Of a DNA stretch of 64,000 bases, positions 33,753 through 42,080 are shown piece by piece (position 1 is the stretch's first letter; the number at the start of each line of letters is the position of its first letter). This DNA is from Micromonospora lupini str. Lupac 08 (GTDB lineage Bacteria; Actinomycetota; Actinomycetes; Mycobacteriales; Micromonosporaceae): the NCBI RefSeq assembly GCF_000297395.2, contig NZ_HF570108.1:3134359-3198358 (forward strand). The letters are read 5' to 3'. Under the pieces are notes generated by a model. That model worked only from the letters and a program-made list of their open reading frames with translations. It ran no database searches and was not told the origin of the DNA. A program made the position numbers and the translations under genes.

Positions 33753-34574
33753 ATGACCACCATCGCGCTTGCCTGCCAGGAACAACTCCTGCCGGGCACC
33801 AACCTGATCCAGAAGTACGCCCTCGCCACCGCCCTCGGCTACCAGGGCATCGAGCTGCGCGGCCGCGGGAACCTCGCGTTCGCCGACCGGCTGCCCGAGT
33901 TGCGCCGGGCCCGCGCCGCCGGGGTGGCGATGCCCACCGTCTGCGTCGAGATGGACCACTTCATCGGCGACTTCGATCCCGCCCGGTCCGCCGACGCCGT
34001 CCGCAACCTGCGCTCCCAGCTCTCGGTCATCGCCGAGCTGGGCGGCGTGGGGGCGATGACTCCGGCCGCGTGGGGCATGTTCTCCCGGCGGCTGCCGCCG
34101 TTCGAGCCGCCACGCCCGCCCGCCGGCGACCGCCAGGTGCTCCTCGACGCCCTCGGCGAGCTGGGCGAACACGCCCGCGCCGAGGGGGTCACCCTCTTCC
34201 TCGAACCCCTCAACAGGTACGAGGACCACATGGTCAACCGGCTCGACGAGGCGGTCGCCCTCTGCGCCGCGCTCGGACTGCCCTCCGTGCGGGTCGTCGC
34301 CGACACCTTCCACATGAACATCGAGGAGGACGACATGCACCGGGCGCTGCGCGCCGCCGCTCCGTACCTCGGGCACGTGCAGGTCAGCGACTCCAACCGG
34401 TACCAGCCGGGCACCGGGCACCTGGACTGGCCGGCGCTCGTCCGGACCCTGCTGGAGCTGGACTACCGCGGCTGGCTGGCTCTGGAGTGCCGGCTGCGCG
34501 GCGACCCGGTCCGGGCCCTGCAACAGGCCGCGGCGGTGCTGCGGCACGCGCTGCCCCGGCGGGCCGCCGCATGA
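33753..34574 (+). CDS. Sugar phosphate isomerase/epimerase-type TIM barrel
   Basis: Protein of 273 aa of the AP-endonuclease-2 family (xylose-isomerase-like TIM barrel). Metal-ligand positions are visible as Glu in LFLEPLNRYEDH, Asp in VADTFHMNIEE, His in LGHVQVSDSNR, and a C-terminal ALECRLRGDP Glu. The start directly follows the dehydrogenase stop. It likely isomerises a keto or aldo sugar derived from the imported substrate. Confidence 0.85.
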   Translation: MTTIALACQEQLLPGTNLIQKYALATALGYQGIELRGRGNLAFADRLPELRRARAAGVAMPTVCVEMDHFIGDFDPARSADAVRNLRSQLSVIAELGGVGAMTPAAWGMFSRRLPPFEPPRPPAGDRQVLLDALGELGEHARAEGVTLFLEPLNRYEDHMVNRLDEAVALCAALGLPSVRVVADTFHMNIEEDDMHRALRAAAPYLGHVQVSDSNRYQPGTGHLDWPALVRTLLELDYRGWLALECRLRGDPVRALQQAAAVLRHALPRRAAA

Positions 34575-35911
34575 CCGCCGGCGCCGTCCCCACCCGCACC
34601 GGCGGGCCCACCGACCTGGCCGGCCTGCGTCGGCTCGCCGTGGCCACCCTCGACGCCAACTGGGAACACGACCACACCGTCCCGTCGCGCACGCTCTACC
34701 CGCACCAGTGGAGCTGGGACTCCGCGTTCATCGCGGTCGGGTGGGCCCACGTACGTCCCGAGCGGGCCTGGCAGGAGCTGACGAGTCTGTTCCGGGCCCA
34801 GTGGGCCGACGGGCGGGTGCCGCACATCGTGTTCAACCCGGCGCTGCGCGTCGGCGCGTACTTTCCCGGCCCCGAGCTGTGGCGCTCGGCCGACGTCGAG
34901 GGCACGCCGACGATGGACACCTCCGGCCTGGTCCAGCCGCCGGTGCACGCGCTCGCCGCGCTGCTGGCGTACCGGCGGGCGCCCGATCCGGCCGGCCTGG
35001 CAGCCCTGCGCCGGCTCTATCCCGCGCTCGTCGCCCAGCAGCGGTATCTGGCCGAGCGGCGGGACGTCGCAGGCGACGGGCTGGTGTGCGTCGTACACCC
35101 GTGGGAGTCCGGTCTGGACAACAGCCCCGCCTGGGACGAGCCGATGGCCGCGGTCGACGCCGACGCGGCGGTCATGCGCGCGTACCGTCGGCACGACACC
35201 GCGCACGCCGACGCCGCGCACCGCCCCACGGACCTGGACTACGCGCGCTACCTGGCGATCGTCGCGGCCTACCGCGACCACGGCTACGCCGACCGGGACC
35301 TGGCCGACGGCCATCCGTTCCTGGTGGAGTGCCCGCTGTTCAACGCGGCGTTCGGGGCGGCCGAGCACGCGCTGGCCGAGATCGCCGCGCTGCTCGGCGT
35401 CGACCCCGCCGCGCACCGGGTCCGCGCGGACCGCGTCACCGAGGCGTTGGTACGACGGCTGTACGACCCCGGCACCGGCACGTTCCAGCCCCGCGACCTG
35501 CGCACCGATCGACTCGTCGGCGCGCGTACCGTGCTCGGGCTCGCGCCCCTGATCCTGCCCGACCTGCCCGCCCGGCACGTCGACGCGCTGGTCGCCGAGG
35601 CCCGGTCGCCGCGCTTCGGGGTGGCCCGGTGGATGGACCGGCCGCTGCCCACCCACGACCGCACCGCGCCCGACTTCGAAGCGCTGCGCTACTGGCGCGG
35701 GCCGAGCTGGCTGAACATCGGCTGGCTGGTGCGGCGCGGCCTGCTGACCCACGGGCGGCCGGAGCTGGCGGCCGGCCTGCGCCGCTCGATGATCGACCTG
35801 GTCGCCGGTGCGGGCTGCCACGAGTACTTCCACCCCGACACGGGCGCCGGGTTGGGCTCACCGGCGTTCGGCTGGACCGCCGCGCTGCTGCTCGACCTGC
35901 TGGCCGACTGA
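34571..35911 (+). CDS. GH63-like glycoside hydrolase, glucosylglycerate-hydrolase type
   Basis: Protein of 446 aa with an (alpha/alpha)6-barrel pattern. YPHQWSWDSAFIAVGWAH, HPWESGLDNSPAWDEPM and WRGPSWLNIGWLV are signatures of the GH63 branch that includes mycobacterial glucosylglycerate hydrolase and bacterial mannosylglycerate hydrolases. The acid Asp candidates are in WDSAF and SGLDNSP. Its size matches that group. The ATG overlaps the isomerase stop (ATGA). It probably cleaves glucosyl- or mannosylglycerate, or a similar small glycoside, in the cytoplasm after uptake. Confidence 0.75.
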   Translation: MTAGAVPTRTGGPTDLAGLRRLAVATLDANWEHDHTVPSRTLYPHQWSWDSAFIAVGWAHVRPERAWQELTSLFRAQWADGRVPHIVFNPALRVGAYFPGPELWRSADVEGTPTMDTSGLVQPPVHALAALLAYRRAPDPAGLAALRRLYPALVAQQRYLAERRDVAGDGLVCVVHPWESGLDNSPAWDEPMAAVDADAAVMRAYRRHDTAHADAAHRPTDLDYARYLAIVAAYRDHGYADRDLADGHPFLVECPLFNAAFGAAEHALAEIAALLGVDPAAHRVRADRVTEALVRRLYDPGTGTFQPRDLRTDRLVGARTVLGLAPLILPDLPARHVDALVAEARSPRFGVARWMDRPLPTHDRTAPDFEALRYWRGPSWLNIGWLVRRGLLTHGRPELAAGLRRSMIDLVAGAGCHEYFHPDTGAGLGSPAFGWTAALLLDLLAD

Positions 35912-35970
35912 GTCTCTCTCGGCCGGCACCGGGTGGTAGCGTGCCCGCTCTCAGCGGGGCGGGAGGCGGC

Positions 35971-36369
35971 GTGCGCGAGATCGACAAGGTGGCCTGGATC
36001 CTCATCGAGGACGGGCGGGTGCTGAGCACCCGGTCGCAGGGCAAGGACGTGTGGTACCTGCCCGGCGGCAAGCGCGAGCCGGGGGAGAGCGACCTGGAGA
36101 CCCTGCGCCGGGAGGTCGACGAGGAGTTGAGCGTCGAGGTCGACACGGGAAGCGCTGTGCACCTGGGCACGTTCAGCGCGCAGGCGCACGGGCACGCGAC
36201 CGGGATCACCGTGCGGATGACCTGCTACCGGGCCGGCTACCGGGGGCGGTTGCGACCGGCCAGCGAGATCGCCGAGATGGCCTGGCTCGGATACGCCGAC
36301 CGGCACCGCACCTCCCCGGTCGACCAGCTCATCTTCGACCACCTGCGGGACGCGGACCTGCTGCGCTGA
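35971..36369 (+). CDS. Nudix hydrolase
   Basis: Protein of 132 aa with the Nudix box GGKREPGESDLETLRREVDEEL; the usual Gly near the end is Ser. GTG at 35971 follows GGAGG. Probably a small nucleotide-diphosphate hydrolase. It is not part of the sugar operon, being 59 bp downstream. Confidence 0.85.
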   Translation: MREIDKVAWILIEDGRVLSTRSQGKDVWYLPGGKREPGESDLETLRREVDEELSVEVDTGSAVHLGTFSAQAHGHATGITVRMTCYRAGYRGRLRPASEIAEMAWLGYADRHRTSPVDQLIFDHLRDADLLR

Positions 36370-36441
36370 CGGTGTGCTGGTGGCTGGGCTGCCGTGTTGT
36401 CCGCGCCGTTTGGTGTCGGCGGCCCGGGGTAAGCGCGCGGC

Positions 36442-37131
36442 GTGACCGACAGCGCGGGCGGCGACGGGTTTCCGCACTTCATCGACGCGGTGTCCCGACG
36501 GTCCGGCCTGCCGACCGAGCAGGCCGCCGCGCTCGCCCGCGCGGTGCTCCAGACGATGGCCGAACGAGTGACCGGCGGCCCGCCGGATCTCACCGGACAC
36601 CCTCCGGACGATCTCACCGGACACCTTCCGGACGAGGTCGACGGTTACCTAAACGGCGCGGCGCCGAGCCCACCCGCGAACCCGTCCAGCCCGCCTGCGG
36701 GTGTGGCGGGTTGGCCTGCGGACCCGGCTGGCCTGCCTGCGGACCCGGCTGGCTTGCCTGCGGACCCGGCTGGCCTGCCCGGGGGCCTGGCTGGGCTACC
36801 TGCGGAGCTGGCTGGCTCGTCCTCGGACCCGGTTCCCGATCCGGTCACCGGCGTCGACGGGCTCGACACCGGTGTGGGCCTCGACGTGGGTGGGCCTGTC
36901 ACGACGCCACCGCCGGTGGACGCCGGGCCGGCTGAGTTCCTGCGCCGGGTGGGCCAACGCGCCGGGGTGGATCCGGCCACGGCACGGGCCGGCACCGGAG
37001 CCGTCTTCGCGACCCTGCGGGAGGCGGTGACCGTACGGGAGTTCCGGGAGATGGTCGCGCGACTGCCCCGCGACGACGATGGCGGCGCCGCGACCGGTCC
37101 GCCCGTATTGCCCGACCCGTCCACACCCTGA
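36442..37131 (+). CDS. DUF2267-like protein with expanded repeat linker
   Basis: Protein of 229 aa starting at GTG. The N-terminal half-domain (FPHFIDAVSRRSGLPTEQAAALARAVLQTMAERV) and C-terminal half-domain (FLRRVGQRAGVDPATARAGTGAVFATLREAV) resemble DUF2267. They are split by a Pro/Ala/Gly-rich linker of about 80 residues that contains five 7-residue repeats (GLPADPA). The linker is probably unstructured and looks recently expanded. No function is known for the domain. Confidence 0.65.
   Translation: MTDSAGGDGFPHFIDAVSRRSGLPTEQAAALARAVLQTMAERVTGGPPDLTGHPPDDLTGHLPDEVDGYLNGAAPSPPANPSSPPAGVAGWPADPAGLPADPAGLPADPAGLPGGLAGLPAELAGSSSDPVPDPVTGVDGLDTGVGLDVGGPVTTPPPVDAGPAEFLRRVGQRAGVDPATARAGTGAVFATLREAVTVREFREMVARLPRDDDGGAATGPPVLPDPSTP
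36709..36813 (+). repeat. Coding 21-bp tandem repeat, five copies
   Basis: Five 21-bp units encode GWPADPA, GLPADPA, GLPADPA, GLPGGLA and GLPAELA. The unit is a multiple of three, so copy-number change keeps the frame. Confidence 0.85.
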
Positions 37132-37175
37132 CCCGCGCCTACGCCGCAGTCCGCGCTCCGGGCCGCCAAGATCCA

Positions 37176-37246
37176 CTCGACTTTCTGCAAATCGGGGCAT
37201 CCGCGGTCTCGGGACGCCCCGATTTGCAGGAACCGGAGTCGATCAA
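37176..37246. repeat. REP-like intergenic palindrome
   Basis: Perfect 14-bp arms CTGCAAATCGGGGC (37185-37198) and GCCCCGATTTGCAG (37216-37229). A looser outer pairing of GATCCACTCGACTT with GGAGTCGATC extends it. It lies between the DUF2267-like gene and the second IS element. Confidence 0.6.
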
Positions 37247-37335
37247 GCCTGGGACGGGGGCGGGCACCTAGGCCGTGTTTCGTAAGTGGGCGTGGGCCGG
37301 GTGAGGTCACGGCGTGGCGGTGATCGATAACTGAA

Positions 37336-37389
37336 GAGGTCTCCGGTAAGTGGGTTAGCGACCAAGCAAACCTGAATACCGGAGACCTC
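37336..37389 (+). promoter_or_regulatory. Hairpin sequestering the transposase ribosome site
   Basis: Perfect 13-bp arms GAGGTCTCCGGTA (37336-37348) and TACCGGAGACCTC (37377-37389) end at the GTG start. The GGAG ribosome site is inside the right arm, so a transcript reading in from outside would fold and hide it. A transcript begun inside the loop would be translated. This matches the known IS10/IS50 logic. Confidence 0.65.
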
Positions 37390-38292
37390 GTGGCCAGCCT
37401 AGCGGCGGCGGCGCGGCATGACCTGAGCGACATCCAGTGGCAGCACCTGCACCCGTTGCTGCCTGCGGAATCGTCGCGGGGAAGACCGTGCAAGTGGACC
37501 AGACGACAGATCATCGACGGCATACGGTGGCGGGTACGCACCGGTGCACCCTGGCGCGACGTGCCCGCGAACTACGCCCCATGGCAAACGCTGTATCGAT
37601 GGTTCCGCCGCTGGCAACGTGACGGCACCTGGGCCCGCATCCTGGCCGGGCTCCAAGCCGCCGCCGACGCGGCCGGGCGCATCGACTGGAGCGTCAGCGT
37701 CGACTCCACGATCAGCCGCGCCCATCAACACGCCGCCGGTGCCCGTCGTGACGGCGATCGGCAGAAAGAACCACCCGGCGGGATCCATGCCGAGCCTGCC
37801 GATCACGCGCTGGGCCGGTCGCGGGGCGGGTGGACCACCAAGACTCATCTTGCCTGTGAACAGGGCCGCAAGGTCCTGGCCACCGTCGTCACGGCCGGAC
37901 ATCGCGGTGACAGCCCGCAATTCACCACGGTCCTCGACCGTATCCGCGTCACCCGGTCCGGGCCCGGTAGGCCCCGGACCCGCCCGCAGCAGATCTTGGC
38001 GGACCGGGCCTACACGTCCAAGGCCAACCGCGCATACCTGCGCCGACGCGGAATCAAGGCCTGCATCCCGAGCAAGAGCGACCAAGACGCCCACCGCCTC
38101 GCGAAAGGCTCCCGCGGCGGCCGGCCACCCGCCTTCAGTCCTGAAACCTACCGCCGACGCCACGCAGTCGAGTGCGGCATCAACCAGCTCAAGCAACACC
38201 GCGCCATGGCCACCCGCTACGACAAGCTGGCCGTCCGCTACGAAGCCACCCTGACCATCGCCGCCATCAACCAGTACCTCCGAGCTTTATGA
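37390..38292 (+). CDS. IS5-family transposase
   Basis: DDE transposase of 300 aa in one frame. The N-terminal domain ([36 protein letters not shown]) is followed by catalytic Asp in VSVDST, Asp in LADRAYTSK and Glu in [13 protein letters not shown]. Unlike the first IS, no frameshift is needed. GTG start after GGAG, both in a sequestering hairpin. Confidence 0.93.
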   Translation: MASLAAAARHDLSDIQWQHLHPLLPAESSRGRPCKWTRRQIIDGIRWRVRTGAPWRDVPANYAPWQTLYRWFRRWQRDGTWARILAGLQAAADAAGRIDWSVSVDSTISRAHQHAAGARRDGDRQKEPPGGIHAEPADHALGRSRGGWTTKTHLACEQGRKVLATVVTAGHRGDSPQFTTVLDRIRVTRSGPGRPRTRPQQILADRAYTSKANRAYLRRRGIKACIPSKSDQDAHRLAKGSRGGRPPAFSPETYRRRHAVECGINQLKQHRAMATRYDKLAVRYEATLTIAAINQYLRAL

Positions 38293-38300
38293 AACACGGG

Positions 38301-39638
38301 CTAGGCGTCGGCGTCGGGCAGGTCGTCGGGCTCGGTGACCCACGCGGAGAAGACCGGCACCCCATGCCACGGCCCGGTGACGCCGTCGGCCCTGGTGTCG
38401 GTCGCGACGGCCACCACGGCGTACGGGTGGCCGAAGCGCAACTCGGCCGTGCGGGCGACGCCCTCCGGCGGCAGGCTCACCGTCCCGAACATGCCGGTCA
38501 CCGCCGCCGCCTCGAAGCCGTACCGGCCGTACCGGGCCATCGCCACCTGCCGCGCCTCGAAGCCCTGCACCGGTTGGTCGAGCGCCCCGGCCAGCGCCGC
38601 CGTCGCCGCCGGGAAGCCCAGCGACTCGGCGGTCAGGTCGTGCTCACTGCGCGCCGACCAGCACGGGAGCACCGCGCTGTGTCGTTCTTCGCGGCCGTCG
38701 CGGGCGCGGGTCCGGACCCGCTCCTCCCGCAGCGTCCACAGCGCGGTGTCGCCGAGCGGCAGGTCGAACAGCGAACGGCGTCCGGCCGGTTGCGCGCCCT
38801 CGGCGGCGCCGGCACTGAGGTCGTACGCGACGGCCAGCACATCGGCCGGCGGCACGTGCGGTGCGGCGGCCACCGAGAGCACCACCAGTCCCGCGCCGTC
38901 GGTCGCCTGGGCCCGGGCGGCGTGCACGATCACGTCACCGGCCCGATCGGTCGTGACGATGGCCCCCTGGTGCCCGTGGTCCGGGCTGCGCAGCGCTCGC
39001 CGTAGGTCCCGTGCCCAGACGCTGGCCGGGCCGAGCGCGCGGGCGTCGGTGACCTCGAACGGCTGCGCCCAGGAGATCCGGGTGGCCAACGCGCTGGCCA
39101 GGGCGAACACGACGTCCGGGTGGACCTTCAGGGGGAACGTCTCGATCAGGCCGTCGGTGTGCTCGCGTGCCCACGCGTCCAACCCGGCCTGGTCGGGGAG
39201 CGCCCCGACCTCGGTCGCCGTGGGCAGGGCGGCCCGCCACCCGGCCGGCTCGTCGGTGCGTCGGCCCGGTCGGAGCCAGAGCGCGGTGGCCGACGCGACC
39301 AGCGGATGCGGCGCGTCGAGCAGGGTGCGGGCAACCTCCGCCGCGCGGGCCAGGTCCGTGCCCAGCGCGTCCGCCAGCCGCCCGGTCCCCGTTTCCGGCC
39401 CGGTCGCGGCCGCCAGGTCGTTCGCCGTTTTCGGCCCGGTCGCGGCCGCCAGGTCGGTGGCCTCCGTGGGGTCGGTCCCCGTTTTCGGCCGGGTCACCTG
39501 GTCGGCGTCGGCCGTCGCCGCGCTGAGGGCGAGCAGCAGCCAGGCGCCGAGCGGGGAGGCGACGTGGTGCCGGTCGCCGATCGTGGCGTGCAGCCGCTCG
39601 GCGTACGCGGCCAGCGGCCCGTGCAGGTCGGTCGTCAT
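38301..39638 (-). CDS. Serpin-like protein
   Basis: Protein of 445 aa with serpin-like blocks: VASPLGAWLLLALSAATA near the N-terminus, VASATALWLRPG, WAQPFEV, and an ending ELRFGHPYAVVAVATDTR then GVPVFSAWV, which resembles the conserved F-D-R-P-F end of serpins. The reactive-centre loop cannot be assigned with confidence. No signal peptide is seen. Residues about 48-85 hold two 12-residue repeats. Its stop TAG includes the last base of the IS element, and the pre-insertion CTAG would also have given TAG. Confidence 0.6.
   Translation of the reverse strand: MTTDLHGPLAAYAERLHATIGDRHHVASPLGAWLLLALSAATADADQVTRPKTGTDPTEATDLAAATGPKTANDLAAATGPETGTGRLADALGTDLARAAEVARTLLDAPHPLVASATALWLRPGRRTDEPAGWRAALPTATEVGALPDQAGLDAWAREHTDGLIETFPLKVHPDVVFALASALATRISWAQPFEVTDARALGPASVWARDLRRALRSPDHGHQGAIVTTDRAGDVIVHAARAQATDGAGLVVLSVAAAPHVPPADVLAVAYDLSAGAAEGAQPAGRRSLFDLPLGDTALWTLREERVRTRARDGREERHSAVLPCWSARSEHDLTAESLGFPAATAALAGALDQPVQGFEARQVAMARYGRYGFEAAAVTGMFGTVSLPPEGVARTAELRFGHPYAVVAVATDTRADGVTGPWHGVPVFSAWVTEPDDLPDADA
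39391..39490 (-). repeat. Coding 36-bp direct repeat in serpin-like gene
   Basis: Two 36-bp copies begin at 39391 and 39427 and a partial third (GTTTTCGGCC) begins at 39481. They encode DLAAATGPKTAN-like units, so the frame is kept. Confidence 0.75.
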
Positions 39639-39687
39639 GCCCCCACTCTGCCCGCCGCGCCGCGCTCCGGCATCCCGCCGACGCGGG

Positions 39688-40203
39688 TCAGGACCACAGC
39701 TCGAACGGCTCGTCGATCTCCTCGCCGGCCAGGAAGGGCGTGACCAGCCGGGGGAGCTGCCCGGGGTAGAACCGTTGCCGGCTGGTCACCACCTCCGCCA
39801 GCGGCCACCAGCGGAAGCCGAAGTAGTCCTCGCGCTCGTAGTCGAGCCGGTCCGCCTCGTCGACGTCCGGGCCGGGCCGGGTCAGCCGTACGGCGACGAT
39901 CACCTCGTCCTGGACGTGGCGCAGTTGCCGGTGCAGGAAACTCGCCCGTCGCCGCCAGGTCGGCGCGCCCACCTCGCCGACGTCGACCACGATGCCGGTC
40001 TCCTCGCGCAGCTCCCGCACGGCGGTGTCGCGGTACGTCTCACCGGGGTCCATGCCACCGCCGGGCAGCTCCCACCACGTGCCCAGCCGGGGATGGTCCG
40101 GGTCGCGGGTGTGGAACAGCAGCACCCGGTCGGTGTCGTCGAGGACCACCACGCGCACCGCGCGCCGCTGGAGGATCGGCAGGTCGTCGGGCAGTTCGTC
40201 CAT
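39688..40203 (-). CDS. Nudix hydrolase
   Basis: Protein of 171 aa with a full Nudix box (GGGMDPGETYRDTAVRELREETGI) and RAVRVVVLDDTDRVLL. The layout resembles MutT/ADP-ribose-type hydrolases. The ATG at 40203 is preferred because the Nudix fold begins directly after it. Divergent from the PemK/MazF-like gene. Confidence 0.85.
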   Translation of the reverse strand: MDELPDDLPILQRRAVRVVVLDDTDRVLLFHTRDPDHPRLGTWWELPGGGMDPGETYRDTAVRELREETGIVVDVGEVGAPTWRRRASFLHRQLRHVQDEVIVAVRLTRPGPDVDEADRLDYEREDYFGFRWWPLAEVVTSRQRFYPGQLPRLVTPFLAGEEIDEPFELWS

Positions 40204-40267
40204 CGGGCCAGTCTGCCGCAGTGCGCCGACTCCGGCGGCCCACGCCGGGGCCGGTAGGCTGCCCGCC

Positions 40268-40759
40268 GTGGCTGGTCTGTTGAGGAACGTGGCGCAACGC
40301 ATCTCCCGGGTGGGCGCGGTCATCCCGTCGCCCCGGCGTACCGGGCCGGCCCCCGCGCGGGTGGCCCGCCCCCGTCAGGTGAGCGCGTTGCAGCGTCGGG
40401 AGCTGACCTACGCGCCCGAGCGGGACGGCCAGGCAGACCCCGGCGAGATCGTCTGGACCTGGGTGCCGTACGAGGACGACCCCCGCCAGGGCAAGGACCG
40501 TCCGGTGCTGGTGGTCGGGCGGCACAGCCGGACGTTGTTCGGGCTGATGCTGTCCAGCCAGAGCGAGCGGGACGGGCAGCGGCACTGGTTCGCGCTCGGC
40601 CCCGGCGAGTGGGACCGCGACAATCGGCCGAGCTGGGTCCGACTGGACCGCGTGCTCACCATGCGCGAGGACAGCATCCGTCGCGAGGGCGCCGTGCTGG
40701 ACCGGCCCCGGTTCGACCGGGTCGGGCAGGCGCTGCGCGCCAACTACGGCTGGCGCTGA
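40268..40759 (+). CDS. PemK/MazF-family protein
   Basis: Protein of 163 aa with a PemK/MazF-like SH3-type barrel: GEIVWTWVPYEDDPRQGKDRPVLVV, then LSSQSERD, then SWVRLDRVLTM. The first 50 residues are a basic, probably disordered extension. No antitoxin gene lies upstream or downstream, so this is either a lone toxin-like protein or a diverged, non-toxic member. Start GTG. Confidence 0.75.
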   Translation: MAGLLRNVAQRISRVGAVIPSPRRTGPAPARVARPRQVSALQRRELTYAPERDGQADPGEIVWTWVPYEDDPRQGKDRPVLVVGRHSRTLFGLMLSSQSERDGQRHWFALGPGEWDRDNRPSWVRLDRVLTMREDSIRREGAVLDRPRFDRVGQALRANYGWR

Positions 40760-41259
40760 CCGTACGCCTGCCGGCCAAGCCCGTAGGTGTCAGCCGGATG
40801 CCCCCCTCAGTGCCTGTCGACCTGCCCCAGCAGTGGGGCACGCGCCCGATCGCGCCGGGCGGGCGGTGGGCCGGCCGGGGGAGCCGTCGGCGTCCCTGTT
40901 CGGTTGTGGCGCGGCCCGGGCTGGTTCGTGGCGGCGTCCCTGGTCGGTTGTGGCGCGGCCCGGGCTGGTTCGTGGCGGCGTCCCTGGTCGGTTGTGGCGC
41001 GGCCCGGGCTCGGCTGCTTCGTGGCGGCGGCCCGGCCCGTTGTGGCGGTGGCCGGGAGTTTGTGGCGCGGCCCCGAGACCGGGCACGTCCAGTGGGTCGG
41101 CGGTAGGAGATCGCCGGCCGTCCCACGCATGGGGCAGCTCGACAGGCTGAGTAGGTGTGCATCCAGGTCGGCCGGCCGAGCCGGTGCGCGCTGGTCGAGC
41201 GTGCTGGCCCGTGGGGCGGTGGCGCGGTCCGGCACCTGACGCCGGCGTGACGCCGACGG
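40760..41259. other. Non-coding stretch with 44-bp tandem repeat
   Basis: No convincing gene is seen in these 500 bp between the PemK-like gene and the leftward flavodoxin-fold gene. It contains the 44-bp tandem repeat described separately; the rest is G-rich on the + strand and has no further clear signal. Confidence 0.6.
40902..41033. repeat. 44-bp tandem repeat, about three copies
   Basis: Units beginning GGTTGTGGCGCGGCCCGGGC start at 40902, 40946 and 40990, exactly 44 bp apart; the third decays after about 21 bp. The unit is not a multiple of three and all frames are broken, so it is non-coding. Confidence 0.85.
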
Positions 41260-41910
41260 TCAGGCGGGCTCGCGGCTCGGGCCGACGGCGGCGCCGCGCG
41301 CGTCCGGCGGGGGGTACGGCTGGTCGGCGAGCAGCCGGGCCAGGTGCGCGCTGTTGAGGGCCAGGGCTTTCGTGGTGCGGCCGGTGGTGTCCGGCTTGGC
41401 GCCGACGTCGCGATAGTCCACCGTGTGCAGCGCCTCGCCGACCCAGTAGGTGGCGCCGGCGGCGGGGCAGGTGAAACCGACCTCGTTGAGGGCCTGCTGC
41501 ACCTGGCCGATGGTGTGGTGGGCGCCGTCCTCGTTGCCGACGACCGCCACCCCGGCCACCTTGCCGTAGGTGAGGAGCCGGCCCTCTGCGTCGGTCTCGG
41601 AGAGTTCGGCGTCGAGGCGTTCGAGGACCATCTTGCAGACGCTCGACGGCTGCCCGAGCCAGATCGGTGTGGCGATGATGAGCACCTGTGCCGCCAGCAG
41701 CTTGGCACGGATCGCGGGCCAGCCGTCGCCGTGCCCCTCGTCGGTCGACACCCCGAAGCGCACGTCGTGGTCGACGATCCGGACCAGCTCGCCGTCCACC
41801 CCCTGCGCGGCCAGTTCGGTCAGGACCTCCCGGCCGAGCTGCTCCGAACTGGACGGAGCGGGTGACGGCTTGAGGGTGCAGTTGAGCACGAGGGCACGGA
41901 TGCTGGCCAC
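41260..41910 (-). CDS. NAD(P)H-dependent oxidoreductase, flavodoxin fold
   Basis: Protein of 216 aa of the FMN-reductase/flavodoxin group: IRALVLNCTLKPSPAPSSSE is the FMN phosphate loop, followed by VLIIATPIWLGQPSSVCKMVLERLD and GVAVVGNEDGAHHT. GTG at 41910 follows GGAAGGA. It probably reduces FMN or quinones. It is divergent from the ArsR/SRPBCC pair. Confidence 0.85.
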   Translation of the reverse strand: MASIRALVLNCTLKPSPAPSSSEQLGREVLTELAAQGVDGELVRIVDHDVRFGVSTDEGHGDGWPAIRAKLLAAQVLIIATPIWLGQPSSVCKMVLERLDAELSETDAEGRLLTYGKVAGVAVVGNEDGAHHTIGQVQQALNEVGFTCPAAGATYWVGEALHTVDYRDVGAKPDTTGRTTKALALNSAHLARLLADQPYPPPDARGAAVGPSREPA

Positions 41911-42038
41911 GTCTTGTTCCTTCCGGCCATCGGGCAGGGCGACTGACCGCCATCCCATACCCGGGCACCGGCCCGAATCACGCCCTCGCGGTGCCGCTTT
42001 CGCGGAAGGTGTCGACCGGGAGGCGGAGCGCGGTATAT

Positions 42039-42070
42039 TCAACCCATCGGTTGATAATCCACTTGGTTGA
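42039..42070. promoter_or_regulatory. Candidate ArsR-family operator
   Basis: Perfect dyad TCAACC-CATC-GGTTGA (42039-42054) and a third half-site GGTTGA (42065-42070) directly upstream of the ArsR-type gene. Position and symmetry suit autoregulation. Confidence 0.6.
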
Positions 42071-42080
42071 AAGCGACGTG

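Larger units (their letters stand above)
37271..38301 (+). mobile_element. IS5-family insertion sequence, single-frame transposase
   Basis: Complete element of 1031 bp. Ends GGCCGTGTTTC and reversed GCCCGTGTTTC match at 10 of 11 and continue imperfectly. A TA duplication (37269-37270 and 38302-38303) sits in CTAG on both sides. Catalytic residues are intact. Confidence 0.88.

Noticed and set aside
11152..38301. Composite transposon between the two IS elements
   Set aside because: The two elements have different ends and transposases and lie 25 kb apart with ordinary genes between them.
40902..41033. CRISPR array
   Set aside because: The 44-bp units abut with no unique spacers, there are only three, and no cas gene is present.
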